Assembly: GCF_030068475.1 (NCBI RefSeq)
Contig: NZ_JAQOSP010000124.1
Coordinates: 1 to 58,222 of the forward strand
From: Roseofilum acuticapitatum BLCC-M154
Lineage (GTDB): Bacteria > Cyanobacteriota > Cyanobacteriia > Cyanobacteriales > Desertifilaceae
Direction of reading: 5' to 3'
Length of the DNA: 58,222 bases
The notes under the pieces are model-generated. The model saw only the letters and a list, made by a program, of their open reading frames with translations. It was not told the DNA's origin and made no database searches. The first letter of the stretch is position 1. Every line of letters begins with the position of its first letter. Made by a program: the position numbers and the translations under genes. Shown in pieces: positions 37,734 through 46,523 of the stretch.

Positions 37734-39455
37734 TTATGCTTCGATCGCTGCTTTCTGGGGACATCCCCAGAGAATACGCTCGTGCTTGTAGATCACCATT
37801 CCCGGTTGAGCGCCTTTTGGTTTATACACCGATTTCGGCTCTGTGTAAATCACGGGAACTTGCTTGCTGTGCCGTCCTTGACTATAGTGGGCTGCTAGAT
37901 TCGCCACAAACTGGAGATCTTGGCGATCGGGAACCTGTCCCGGATCGACTCTGAGCAAGACATGACTTCCGGGAATTTCCTGGGTATGGAACCACAGATC
38001 GTAAGCTCCTGCGAGTCTAAAGGTTAAGCGATCGTTTTGGCGATTATTGCGACCAACGAGAACTTCAAACCCGCTCGGACTTTGGTAGCGATGGGGTTGG
38101 GAGTCGTTGCTACTGCGTTGATAGTCGGATGCTGGAGAGTCTAAATAGTTCTGTTCGATTAATTCGTCGCGCACTTCTTCGAGGGTGGATAAATCTTCTG
38201 GTGTTCCATACTCAGAGACTTGTAGTAGGGTGGTTTCGACTTGTTCGAGATAGCGCTGTTCGGCTTCAACGGCTTCTAGGAGGGGTTGAACGGCCAGTTG
38301 AGAGCGCTTAAGTTTTTGGTGTTTTTTGTAGAGAGCTTGGGCATTTTGTACGCCATTTTTTTCGGGGTTGAGGGGAATTTGAACGGGTTTTCCGGTTTCA
38401 AAATCGGCCAGTTCGATCGCCCTCATTCCCGGTTGCCATTCATACAAGTGGGCCATGAGTAAGTCAGCTAAATAGCGATAGCGATCGGCATCCTGGGATT
38501 GGTTTAAGCGCTCTCGGAACAGGAGAGCTTTTTGATGGAGCTTGCCTAAGTGCGATCGCACCTTTTGCTGTAATTGATGATGTAATTGACTAAACTGTTG
38601 GCGGTTTAAGTGATCGTTATAATACTGACTGATTAAATTCTGGACGGACACTGCCTCAATCCGATCCCAAGGCATGACTGTATAGCCCTTTTGTGTCCAT
38701 CCTGGTGTAAATGTGCCCTGGTGTAAACACTGTAACCAATAGCGCCAGCGCTCGTATAAAAGAGACCAATTGTCATCACTTAAACTGTCGGTGGGTTGAT
38801 GGGGGGCGATCGCCGTCCCCGACAGCAAAGACTCAATCAATCGGGGACTTAACCCCCGATAACTTTGCAGCAACTGGCGATTAATCGGCCCTGGAATCAG
38901 AGCCACCCGTTCCCGAAAAGCACTGAAGGACTCTTCTAAAGTCGGTATCCGATTGGTCAAGGCTGGGGGATTCAGATAGGGTTGTCCCGTCAAAATGGGG
39001 CGTACACTCGACTGTTGCTGGCTCACCTGATGGGCAGCAGTAACAATAATATGCTCCTGATTGACCAAAATCACATTACTATATTTACCCATCACCTCCA
39101 CGATTAAATGCCAAAGAATTGGATCGCCGGGTCGTTGGGCAAACTGCAAATCAACGGCTCGCTCCCAAGGGGCAATTTCAGCAATGGCAACCAGTGCTAA
39201 CCCATTGAGTTGATGGCGCAATTGGTCGCTAAAGGTAAAGGTATCGGGGGCTTTGGGGGGAGGGCTACTCATGGCTAAATGAGCTGCTTGTGGATGCCAA
39301 CATAGGGTTAACCATCCCCGCCCCTGAAGCGTCCGCAGGGCAAGGGATAGGGTAAAGCGATCGCGTTGAAAAACTTGCTCTAAGCGAGCGGGTAAAGAGC
39401 GATCGCGCAAATCGGCACAAAGGGCCATCAACGTTGTAAAATCAACCGGTTGCAC
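37734..39455 (-). CDS. rqcH: NFACT-family ribosome quality control protein RqcH
   Basis: This 573-residue protein of the NFACT/Rqc2 family binds split 50S subunits carrying stalled peptidyl-tRNA and drives C-terminal alanine tailing. It has an N-terminal NFACT-N domain (about 1-180), a helix-hairpin-helix and coiled-coil middle (about 280-440) and a C-terminal NFACT-R domain with GFEVLVGRNNRQNDRLTF, AYDLWFHTQEIPGSHVLLR and YTEPKSVYKPKGAQPG. Earlier annotations call such proteins fibronectin-binding (FbpA). It is divergent from nothing: the upstream TA pair lies on the same strand. Confidence 0.95.
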   Translation of the reverse strand: MQPVDFTTLMALCADLRDRSLPARLEQVFQRDRFTLSLALRTLQGRGWLTLCWHPQAAHLAMSSPPPKAPDTFTFSDQLRHQLNGLALVAIAEIAPWERAVDLQFAQRPGDPILWHLIVEVMGKYSNVILVNQEHIIVTAAHQVSQQQSSVRPILTGQPYLNPPALTNRIPTLEESFSAFRERVALIPGPINRQLLQSYRGLSPRLIESLLSGTAIAPHQPTDSLSDDNWSLLYERWRYWLQCLHQGTFTPGWTQKGYTVMPWDRIEAVSVQNLISQYYNDHLNRQQFSQLHHQLQQKVRSHLGKLHQKALLFRERLNQSQDADRYRYLADLLMAHLYEWQPGMRAIELADFETGKPVQIPLNPEKNGVQNAQALYKKHQKLKRSQLAVQPLLEAVEAEQRYLEQVETTLLQVSEYGTPEDLSTLEEVRDELIEQNYLDSPASDYQRSSNDSQPHRYQSPSGFEVLVGRNNRQNDRLTFRLAGAYDLWFHTQEIPGSHVLLRVDPGQVPDRQDLQFVANLAAHYSQGRHSKQVPVIYTEPKSVYKPKGAQPGMVIYKHERILWGCPQKAAIEA

Positions 39456-39507
39456 AATGAATAATGTTTAACGAGCCAGAATTTCTAGTATAGCCTGTTC
39501 CCTGATG

Positions 39508-39993
39508 CTATATTTCTTGGGCCAAAGTTAAAACTTGTTCATAGAGATGCTCTGAAATCCTTGTACCCTCATCTTGCATCCGGTCTAAAACATCCTTAAC
39601 GTTAGAGAGTAACCCTCGGCGCTTTGCCAATAGCAAAACACCCATGGTTCCAATTAACGGTAACTTTCTTTCTAGCGCAACTTGTCTAGCCGCCCGTTCA
39701 TCAATCAGTAATTGATCCGCTTTAGTTTCTTCTGCTAAGGCGATTGCTTCTGACTCTCCTAAATCTAAATGAAAAGATGCCTGTAACTCATCTACAAGCT
39801 CGTGATTGTTTACAGTAACCACTTGTAACCACGACAAATGCTGTACTTGTTGCGCTGCTGGATGATCTCCCACAACCAACTCATTAAAAACGCCTTGGGG
39901 AATCATCAGTTTCCCAAAGAGTTGAGGTAATAAATACAAATAATCCACCTTAGCTAATTCACTCAGTGGAGTAGTATCTGAAACAATAATCAT
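39508..39993 (-). CDS. DUF3368 PIN-like toxin
   Basis: This 161-residue protein of the DUF3368 group has a PIN-domain ribonuclease fold. The acidic positions expected for the Mg site are in VSDTTPLSELAK, DLGESEAIALA and LLIDERAARQVA. It starts 3 bp after the UPF0175 gene, the usual antitoxin-toxin order for this pair. The likely role is RNA cleavage when the antitoxin is lost, inferred from family and context. Confidence 0.85.
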   Translation of the reverse strand: MIIVSDTTPLSELAKVDYLYLLPQLFGKLMIPQGVFNELVVGDHPAAQQVQHLSWLQVVTVNNHELVDELQASFHLDLGESEAIALAEETKADQLLIDERAARQVALERKLPLIGTMGVLLLAKRRGLLSNVKDVLDRMQDEGTRISEHLYEQVLTLAQEI

Positions 39994-39996
39994 GGA

Positions 39997-40278
39997 TCAA
40001 ATCGATTGATTTAATATAGACTCAGCTTGCTCCACTTCCTGGCGTAACGCCTGTAAATCTTGTGAATCATCAAAGACAGAAATCCCCCATTTATTCATTC
40101 GATCCATCATCTCTAAACGGGAGATACCCAGTATTTTTGCCGCTCGTCCACTACTGATTTCTCCAACTTCCAAGAGTGCAATTACATAACCTTCCTTTGC
40201 TCTCTCGATAGCTCTCTGGCGGACTTGCTCCGAAAGCTCAATATTGGCTAATTGCTCATCTAAAAAAGTAAAAGCCAT
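39997..40278 (-). CDS. UPF0175 family antitoxin
   Basis: This 93-residue UPF0175 protein has a helical N-terminus (RQRAIERAKEGYVIALLEVGEIS), the conserved GRAAKILGISRLEMMDRMNKWG helix-turn-helix-like motif, and an acidic C-terminal tail that would bind the toxin. It is the first gene of a two-gene unit with the DUF3368 toxin and probably represses its own promoter in the AT-rich stretch 40290-40320. Confidence 0.87.
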   Translation of the reverse strand: MAFTFLDEQLANIELSEQVRQRAIERAKEGYVIALLEVGEISSGRAAKILGISRLEMMDRMNKWGISVFDDSQDLQALRQEVEQAESILNQSI

Positions 40279-40353
40279 AAGTGATTAGTGTGGTAATCCA
40301 TACTATAACTATAGTTTTTCCCATGGATTTCCGCAAGCAGACATAGATGTAAT

Positions 40354-40392
40354 ATCAAATCCGAATAATCAGTTACAGGATGTCATTGCGAA
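40354..40392 (-). repeat. Dispersed 39-bp repeat, copy 2
   Basis: This is the reverse complement of 27571-27609 with one mismatch. An adjoining TTCCGCAAGCAGACAT half-hairpin (40329-40344) matches the hairpin next to copy 1, but the order of the two parts differs. It lies in the gap 40279-40613, which otherwise holds a possible Uma2 tail fragment and C-rich filler. Confidence 0.7.
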
Positions 40393-40396
40393 GGGC

Positions 40397-40488
40397 GATC
40401 GCTACCTAACTCCAGAGAAAAGAGCAGAGAGTGCTGAATTCGAGCGCGATCGCCAACAAGATCGCGCCAATCGCTCAGTTAGAGTCGT
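40397..40488 (+). pseudogene. Possible Uma2 C-terminal fragment
   Basis: One frame reads YLTPEKRAESAEFERDRQQD and continues in Arg/Gln, which resembles the charged tail common at the end of cyanobacterial Uma2 proteins. No start, no core domain and no stop in a sensible place are visible. It is likely a leftover fragment if it is genic at all. Confidence 0.3.
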
Positions 40489-40613
40489 AAGCTATCCCCC
40501 CATCTCCCCACCCTTTACTCTTTGTTAAGACAAATTCCGATCATATGGGCAGGTTGCATAATGTCGGTTAATCTAAAAAGAGTAGAGCGGCTCTCTCTTA
40601 AGCATGTTACACA

Positions 40614-41141
40614 ATGTCCCCGAATTTATCTGGTCGTAAACCTAAATTTAAACGCCGTCCCCACTTGGCGATCGCCGTGCTTCCCGATGTCGATGCAGCC
40701 TTTGCTGCGTACCGATTACTCTATAGCCAAGGTGTATCCCCCGAATACTTAGCCATTGTGGGGCGAGAATATAATCCTCCCGAATGGGTAGGATTATATA
40801 AACCCATGAAGATTATCTTCGCTAAGGCCTATCGACTGGGGCTGCTCTCAGCTTTAGCCGGGAGTGCGATCGCTGCGATGCTCCTCTGGATCGTAAAGCT
40901 AGAAATCCCCGATTTCGATCGCCTAGAATGGAGCTTAGTCATTCTGTCTGCTGGACTCATGAGTGGCCTATGTGGCAGTCTCGTCGGAGCGCTTATGGGC
41001 TTTTTTGGTGAAGGCAACACCTCTAGTATTTATCGCCATCACCTGCAACAGGGGCGATATCTCCTGATGATTGAAGGGCCAGAACATATGGTACGGCGTT
41101 CCAAAGAAGTATTAAGTCAGTATTCGACTTCCCCTTCCTAA
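40614..41141 (+). CDS. Membrane protein of unknown function
   Basis: In this 175-residue protein, residues 18-60 form a small alpha/beta unit (HLAIAVLPDVDAAFAAYRLL). Two hydrophobic segments follow (about 77-96 and 108-135, the second glycine-rich: GLMSGLCGSLVGALMGFFG), and a C-terminal soluble part ends RYLLMIEGPEHMVRRSKEVL. The layout resembles proteins related to general-stress membrane families in which an N- and C-terminal ferredoxin-like strand pair flanks a glycine-rich membrane hairpin. No name can be given. It is 71 bp ahead of the hybrid kinase on the same strand. Confidence 0.7.
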   Translation: MSPNLSGRKPKFKRRPHLAIAVLPDVDAAFAAYRLLYSQGVSPEYLAIVGREYNPPEWVGLYKPMKIIFAKAYRLGLLSALAGSAIAAMLLWIVKLEIPDFDRLEWSLVILSAGLMSGLCGSLVGALMGFFGEGNTSSIYRHHLQQGRYLLMIEGPEHMVRRSKEVLSQYSTSPS

Positions 41142-41212
41142 GCAATGGAAAGGGATCGATCAGGAATCCTCCGATACTAGCATTAAGTCCATAGACAATT
41201 GCGATTAATGCC

Positions 41213-44200
41213 ATGCTTCGCCTTAAGCAACAGTTTCATCGACTTCTGCAAACTGTACCCCTAGCAGTGGCCTTAATTGTGCCTTTTGCCCTGCAAATTA
41301 TGGTAGCTGTGGGCTTAACTGGGTATTTTTCATTAGATCATGGACAAACAGCAGTCGAAAATGTCACTAATCGCTTACAAGAATCAATCAGTACCCATGT
41401 AGACGAGCATTTGGCTCAAATCCTTTCTATTGCCGATCGCATTAATCAAGTCAATGCTAGGGCGATTGCCTGGGGGGAAATCGATCCTAACAACTTTGAG
41501 CAGTTAAGCCAAACCTTTCAGGAACAACTCCAGTTATTACCGACTGTGAGTGAAATCCGCTTTGCCAATCCAGAAGGGGAATGGGTGGCTTTGTGCCATC
41601 GAGCCGATAGTCCGACGGCTTTAGAAATGCAGATCTCCTCCTCCGAGACTGGGGGGGAACTGCATGTTTATGCTATCGAACCTGGAAAGCATAGCTCATT
41701 GTTGCGATCGCTCCCTAACTCTGACCCCCGTAAATCTTCTTGGTATCAAGAAGCGACCCGCAATGCCATCCTCTACAGGGATTCTAGGCAGCCTTGGACA
41801 GACCCTTATTTCTCCAAGAGTGGGGAGATGAGTATTGATGCGGTCTTGCCCATCACCGATCGCCATGAAACCCTGACCGGTGTACTTTCGGCCTCTATCT
41901 GGCTCTCCCCCATTCAGCAATTTATAGCCACTTTGGACAATCATCTAGACGGGCACATCCTCATTCTCAGTGAGACCAATGAGATCCTTGTTCCTGCTTT
42001 AACTGCCCTGGGGCCAAGCTATCCCCTGATCGATAAGGTTGGGGACTATCTCAAATCCGATTTAGACCAGCACTCCCGCCTAAAAGTAGCGACTCAACGG
42101 GAAGTAAACCTGCTCGATACCCCATACATTCTTTACTTGAGTCCTCTGAGTCATCATCAAGACTTAAATTGGCTGATTGCGATCCTTGTCCCCAAAGATA
42201 CGGTGATGCAGGATATTGAGCAAGGACGCAATACCATCTTCATCTTAGGTTTGATGGCCTCGATCGCTGCAACTGTAGTGGGTTGGCTCACCAGTTACCA
42301 CATTATCCGTCCTATTCGCCAACTCTCAGACGTGGCGATCGCCCTTTCTGAGGGAAACTGGGATCGCACGGCTAATCCTTGGTACAATCGCACGGATGCC
42401 CTCGGTAACTTAGCTTTAGCTTTCGAGCGAATGCGCTATCAGCTTAAGCGATCCCATCGTCAACTGCAATCCTATTCTCGGTCTTTAGAAGCCAAAATCC
42501 AAGCTAGAACGGAAGAACTCGAACAAGAAATCCGGGAGAGGCAAATGGTAGAAAGGGCCTTACGAGAATCAGAAGAAAAATTTTCTAAAGCCTTTCGTCG
42601 CACTCCCCACCCGATTACCATTACTCGTTTAGCGGATGGGAAACATCTGGAAGTCAGTGATAGTTTTCTGAAGTTAACCGGCTATACCAATCAAGAAGTG
42701 ATTGGTAGCACAGCCTTAGAGTTAAATCTCTGGGTTCATGTAGAAGAAAGAATGCAATTGTTTAACCTGATTCAGGATAAACAACAGGTAAAAAATTATG
42801 AATTTACCTATCGGACTAAAGCCGGAGAATATCGGATCGCTCTGCTCTCCTCCGATGTAATTACCGTAAATGGAGAAGTGTGTTTACTTTCGGTGACCAC
42901 GGATATTACCGATCGCAAACATCTAGAAGAAGAATTAGTGCGATCGCAACATTTTTTAGACAGTATTATCGATCATATTCCCCTAGCCATTTATACCAAG
43001 GATATTACCCAGGATTTCCGATATCTGATTTGGAATCAAGCCAGCGAAGACATTTTTGGCTTATCGAGCGATCGCGTCATTGGTAAAACCGATGCCCAAA
43101 TCTACCCCCTAGAACAAGCAGCCCGATGTAGTGCCTATGACCTGCAAGCCCTGCAACAAGGGAAACTCCTAGAGATTGCCGAGCATCCCTTTCAATCCCT
43201 GACGCGAGGTAAAATTCTCCTGAGAACCCTGAAATTACCCCTCTATAACCGGCAGGGAGAGGCAACCCATTTACTCTGTATTTCTGAAGATATTAGCGCC
43301 CGAAAACAGGCAGAAACAGCCCTCCAACAAGCCAAAGAAGCGGCAGAAATGGCGAACCGGGCAAAGAGTGAATTTTTGGCCAATATGAGCCATGAATTAC
43401 GCACACCTTTGAATGCAATTTTGGGCTTTAGTCAACTGATGGCCAACGATCCTAAATTTGCGGCGGGAGCCTCAGAACTGAATATCATTAACCGCAGTGG
43501 CGAACATTTATTGGATCTGATTAATGATATTTTGGAGATGTCTAAAATAGAAGCGGGTCGAATTACTTTTCAATCTTCTGCGTTCGATCTAGAGCAATTA
43601 TTACAAACCTTGGAAGGGATGTTACATATCCGGGCGACTTCTAAAGGCTTAACCTTGACTTTCGATCGCCCCCCAGATTTAGTACAATATATCCAAACCG
43701 ATGAACAAAAATTGCGCCAAGTGTTAATTAATCTCCTGGGAAATGCGATTAAGTTCACCGATCAAGGAACCGTTGAATTACGCATATCTCAAGTGCGAGA
43801 AGATCCGAAAGTTCGCTTAAAGTTTGCTGTTGAAGATACCGGAATTGGCATTGCCAAAGAGGAGTTAGAGCAGTTGTTTAATCCCTTTGTGCAAACGGAG
43901 TCCGGAAGGCGATCGCATCAAGGGACAGGATTAGGGTTATCAATTAGTCAAAAATTTGTCCAACTGATGGGAGGCGAAATTAAAGTCCAGAGTGTTCTCG
44001 GTCAAGGCAGTTGTTTTGAGTTTGAAATTGAGGCAACCCTAGCCAGGGAAAAGGATGTAGAACCTGTAATTCTCCGTAATCGAGTGATGGGTTTAGCTCC
44101 TGGACAACCTCAATATCGGATGCTCATTGTCGATGATATCCCGGAAAATCGGCTGTTATTGGTGCGTCTATTACAACCTTTAGCTTTTGAGATTACGGAA

Positions 44201-44740
44201 GCGGAAACGGGAGAAGAGGCGATCGCCCTTTGGCAACGGCATCACCCCCATTTAGTCTGGATGGATATCCGCATGTCGGGTATGGATGGATACGAAGCTA
44301 CCCGTCAAATTCGGGAGTTAGAGCATCAAGCCGCCTTGCCCCACAAAACCATTATTATTGCCCTGACAGCTAGTGCTTTTTCCCAAAAACGAGAGCTAGT
44401 CTTTGCTTCTGGATGTGATGACTTCATTGCCAAACCCTTTCAGGAAGAAACGATTTGGAATACCTTAGCAAAACATTTACATCTAGAGTATGTCTATGAG
44501 GAAGTCTCACCGCTAACAGAGAGTGCCCAATCCTTTACCCTGACCCCCGATCGGCTTAAAATAATGCCATCAGAGTGGATTCAGGCTGTTCATGAATCGG
44601 CCTTAAGTGGAGATGATGAGAGAATTCAACAACTCATTGCCCAAATTCCTCCCCATCACCAAGCTTTAATCAATACTCTGTCTGATTGGGTGCATCATTT
44701 CCATTTCAATGCTTTGGTAGAATTAACCGATGAACAGTAA
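41213..44740 (+). CDS. Hybrid sensor kinase with periplasmic dCache-like domain
   Basis: This 1,175-residue kinase has a first membrane helix at about 17-40 and a periplasmic sensor at about 42-330. The sensor shows WYQEATRN, PWTDPYFSKSGEMSIDAVLP and a hydrophobic strand, which suggest a dCache domain. A second helix (about 340-362), HAMP, coiled coil, two PAS domains (about 455-570 and 575-700), DHp with H727 in NMSHELRTPLN, HATPase (LINLLGNAIKF, DTGIGI, GTGLGLSI) and a receiver with D1018 in WMDIRMSGMDG follow. dCache domains often bind amino or organic acids. Its stop overlaps the next kinase gene by 11 bp, and TRAP permeases follow, so it may sense the transported substrate. Confidence 0.93.
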   Translation: MLRLKQQFHRLLQTVPLAVALIVPFALQIMVAVGLTGYFSLDHGQTAVENVTNRLQESISTHVDEHLAQILSIADRINQVNARAIAWGEIDPNNFEQLSQTFQEQLQLLPTVSEIRFANPEGEWVALCHRADSPTALEMQISSSETGGELHVYAIEPGKHSSLLRSLPNSDPRKSSWYQEATRNAILYRDSRQPWTDPYFSKSGEMSIDAVLPITDRHETLTGVLSASIWLSPIQQFIATLDNHLDGHILILSETNEILVPALTALGPSYPLIDKVGDYLKSDLDQHSRLKVATQREVNLLDTPYILYLSPLSHHQDLNWLIAILVPKDTVMQDIEQGRNTIFILGLMASIAATVVGWLTSYHIIRPIRQLSDVAIALSEGNWDRTANPWYNRTDALGNLALAFERMRYQLKRSHRQLQSYSRSLEAKIQARTEELEQEIRERQMVERALRESEEKFSKAFRRTPHPITITRLADGKHLEVSDSFLKLTGYTNQEVIGSTALELNLWVHVEERMQLFNLIQDKQQVKNYEFTYRTKAGEYRIALLSSDVITVNGEVCLLSVTTDITDRKHLEEELVRSQHFLDSIIDHIPLAIYTKDITQDFRYLIWNQASEDIFGLSSDRVIGKTDAQIYPLEQAARCSAYDLQALQQGKLLEIAEHPFQSLTRGKILLRTLKLPLYNRQGEATHLLCISEDISARKQAETALQQAKEAAEMANRAKSEFLANMSHELRTPLNAILGFSQLMANDPKFAAGASELNIINRSGEHLLDLINDILEMSKIEAGRITFQSSAFDLEQLLQTLEGMLHIRATSKGLTLTFDRPPDLVQYIQTDEQKLRQVLINLLGNAIKFTDQGTVELRISQVREDPKVRLKFAVEDTGIGIAKEELEQLFNPFVQTESGRRSHQGTGLGLSISQKFVQLMGGEIKVQSVLGQGSCFEFEIEATLAREKDVEPVILRNRVMGLAPGQPQYRMLIVDDIPENRLLLVRLLQPLAFEITEAETGEEAIALWQRHHPHLVWMDIRMSGMDGYEATRQIRELEHQAALPHKTIIIALTASAFSQKRELVFASGCDDFIAKPFQEETIWNTLAKHLHLEYVYEEVSPLTESAQSFTLTPDRLKIMPSEWIQAVHESALSGDDERIQQLIAQIPPHHQALINTLSDWVHHFHFNALVELTDEQ

Positions 44741-45875
44741 GGTTCTCGCTGATTTGTTAATTGTGGACGATACGCCTAATAATTTACGCTTGTTATCGTC
44801 AATGCTCACGGAAAAAGGCTATAAGGTGCGTAAGGCGGTGGATGGGAAAGGGGCACTCAAAGCGATTGAGGTCGTGAAACCGGATTTGATTTTATTGGAT
44901 ATTCGGATGCCAGAAATGGATGGCTATCAAGTATGTCAGATTCTGAAAGCGGATGCTCGTACCCAAGATATTCCAGTAATTTTTATTAGTGCCTTAGATG
45001 AGGCGGTGGATAAGGTGCGGGCGTTTAATGTGGGAGGCGTGGATTATATTACCAAACCTTTTCAAGCGCCGGAGGTGTTGGCAAGGGTTGCCAATCATTT
45101 ACAGATTCATCACTTGCAGCAACAGTTAGAGGCGCAAAATATTCAGTTGCAAGGGGAAATTGTGGAACGGCAAAAGGCGGAAGCGGGTTTGAAGGTTTTA
45201 TTACATGCGGTTTCCCATGATTTGCGGAATCCGGTGACGGGGATGTTGATGGTGTTTAAGAATTTGTTGAAACGGGATTCGTTTACCTTGACGCGCTCGA
45301 TGGTGGAGCGGATGGCGGATAGTTGCGATCGCCAGTTAAACTTAATTAATTCTTTGCTGGAAACCCAGCGCAGCGAGATTTGGGGGGTGTCGCTCAAGTG
45401 TGAACCCTTGTCTTTACTGGCTTTAATGGAGCAGTTAGGGGCAGATTGGGAACCCCTGTTGAGCCAAAATCAGGCGAGTTTAGAGTATGATATCCCGCCG
45501 AGTTTACCTCTGATTGATGGCGATCGCCAGCAACTCTGGCGAGTATTTGAAAATTTGTTCGCCAATGCTCTCAAGCATAATCCCCCTGGTTTGACGCTTA
45601 CGGTGGGGGCTACAGTGGAGGGGGATGTTGTGCGGTGTACCGTGGGTGATAATGGTACAGGGATGAGTCCCCAGCAATGTGAAACCTTGTTTCAACCCTA
45701 TACGAGGGGCGATCGGGAAAAACGCAAAAGTGGATTAGGATTAGGATTATATTTATGTTCCCAGATTATTCATGCCCATGGGGGCAAAATTGGTGTGGAT
45801 AGCATATTAAATCAAGGGACACAGTTTTGGTTTACTTTACCGATTGAAGTCCAAATTTTGGATCGGAGTTCATAA
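44730..45875 (+). CDS. Response regulator-histidine kinase (REC-HisKA-HATPase)
   Basis: In this 381-residue protein a receiver domain (about 8-125, phospho-acceptor D57 in LLDIRMPEMDG) is followed by a coiled coil, a DHp helix with H163 in AVSHDLRNPVTG and an HATPase domain (LFANALKHN, DNGTGMSP, SGLGLGLYL). It has no membrane segment. The ATG lies inside the end of the preceding hybrid kinase gene (ATGAACAGTAA overlap), so the two are translationally coupled. It likely receives phosphate from that kinase and signals onward. DctQ follows after 23 bp. Confidence 0.93.
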   Translation: MNSKVLADLLIVDDTPNNLRLLSSMLTEKGYKVRKAVDGKGALKAIEVVKPDLILLDIRMPEMDGYQVCQILKADARTQDIPVIFISALDEAVDKVRAFNVGGVDYITKPFQAPEVLARVANHLQIHHLQQQLEAQNIQLQGEIVERQKAEAGLKVLLHAVSHDLRNPVTGMLMVFKNLLKRDSFTLTRSMVERMADSCDRQLNLINSLLETQRSEIWGVSLKCEPLSLLALMEQLGADWEPLLSQNQASLEYDIPPSLPLIDGDRQQLWRVFENLFANALKHNPPGLTLTVGATVEGDVVRCTVGDNGTGMSPQQCETLFQPYTRGDREKRKSGLGLGLYLCSQIIHAHGGKIGVDSILNQGTQFWFTLPIEVQILDRSS

Positions 45876-45898
45876 TACATCATCTAGGGTAAGAGTGC

Positions 45899-46450
45899 AT
45901 GAAGTTCTTATTACGTCTGTCTGGGCAAATCGATCGCTTAAATGAGAGGATTGGCACAGCTACCTATTGGTTAACCTTGGTTATGGTAGGGGTTGGGGCT
46001 TGGAATGTGTTTGGGCGCTATGTAGGGCGGGCGATCGGTCAAAATCTTAGCTCCAATGCCCTTCTAGAAATTCAATGGTATCTCTTTGATCTGATCTTTC
46101 TTTTGGGTGCAGCTTATACCCTTAAACATAACAATCATGTCCGGGTAGATGTGATGCAAAGTCGCTTAAATCCTAAACAAAAAGCCTGGATTGATTTCGT
46201 GGGTTCTCTGCTATTTTTAATCCCTTTTTGTACCATGATTATCTTCTATTCTACCGGGTCAGTGGTCAATTCTTGGAAACTGTTGGAAAATTCCCCCGAT
46301 CCCGGTGGTTTGATACGCTATCCCATTAAAACCATGATCTTGGTGAGTTTTGGTTTGCTGATCTTACAAGGAGTTTCTGAGGCAATTAAAAACTTAAATT
46401 TTGTCTTGAATCACTCCGAAAAACCTGACGAAATTTCTGGGGATTACTAA
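45899..46450 (+). CDS. dctQ: TRAP transporter small permease (DctQ-like)
   Basis: This 183-residue membrane protein has four helices and the family pattern ILEIQWYLFDLIFLLGAAY, HNNHVRVDV and a C-terminal ILVSFGLLILQGVSEAIK. It is the small membrane subunit of a tripartite ATP-independent periplasmic transporter and works with the large permease encoded next. In Synechocystis a similar set carries glutamate. The substrate here cannot be read from the permeases. The gene follows two sensor kinases on the same strand with short gaps. Confidence 0.9.
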   Translation: MKFLLRLSGQIDRLNERIGTATYWLTLVMVGVGAWNVFGRYVGRAIGQNLSSNALLEIQWYLFDLIFLLGAAYTLKHNNHVRVDVMQSRLNPKQKAWIDFVGSLLFLIPFCTMIIFYSTGSVVNSWKLLENSPDPGGLIRYPIKTMILVSFGLLILQGVSEAIKNLNFVLNHSEKPDEISGDY

Positions 46451-46523
46451 TGACGGATTACCCATTAGCCATTCCTAGGCCATTTAATGATAGGGTAGTC
46501 ACATTCCGTTTTCGTCATCTCCC

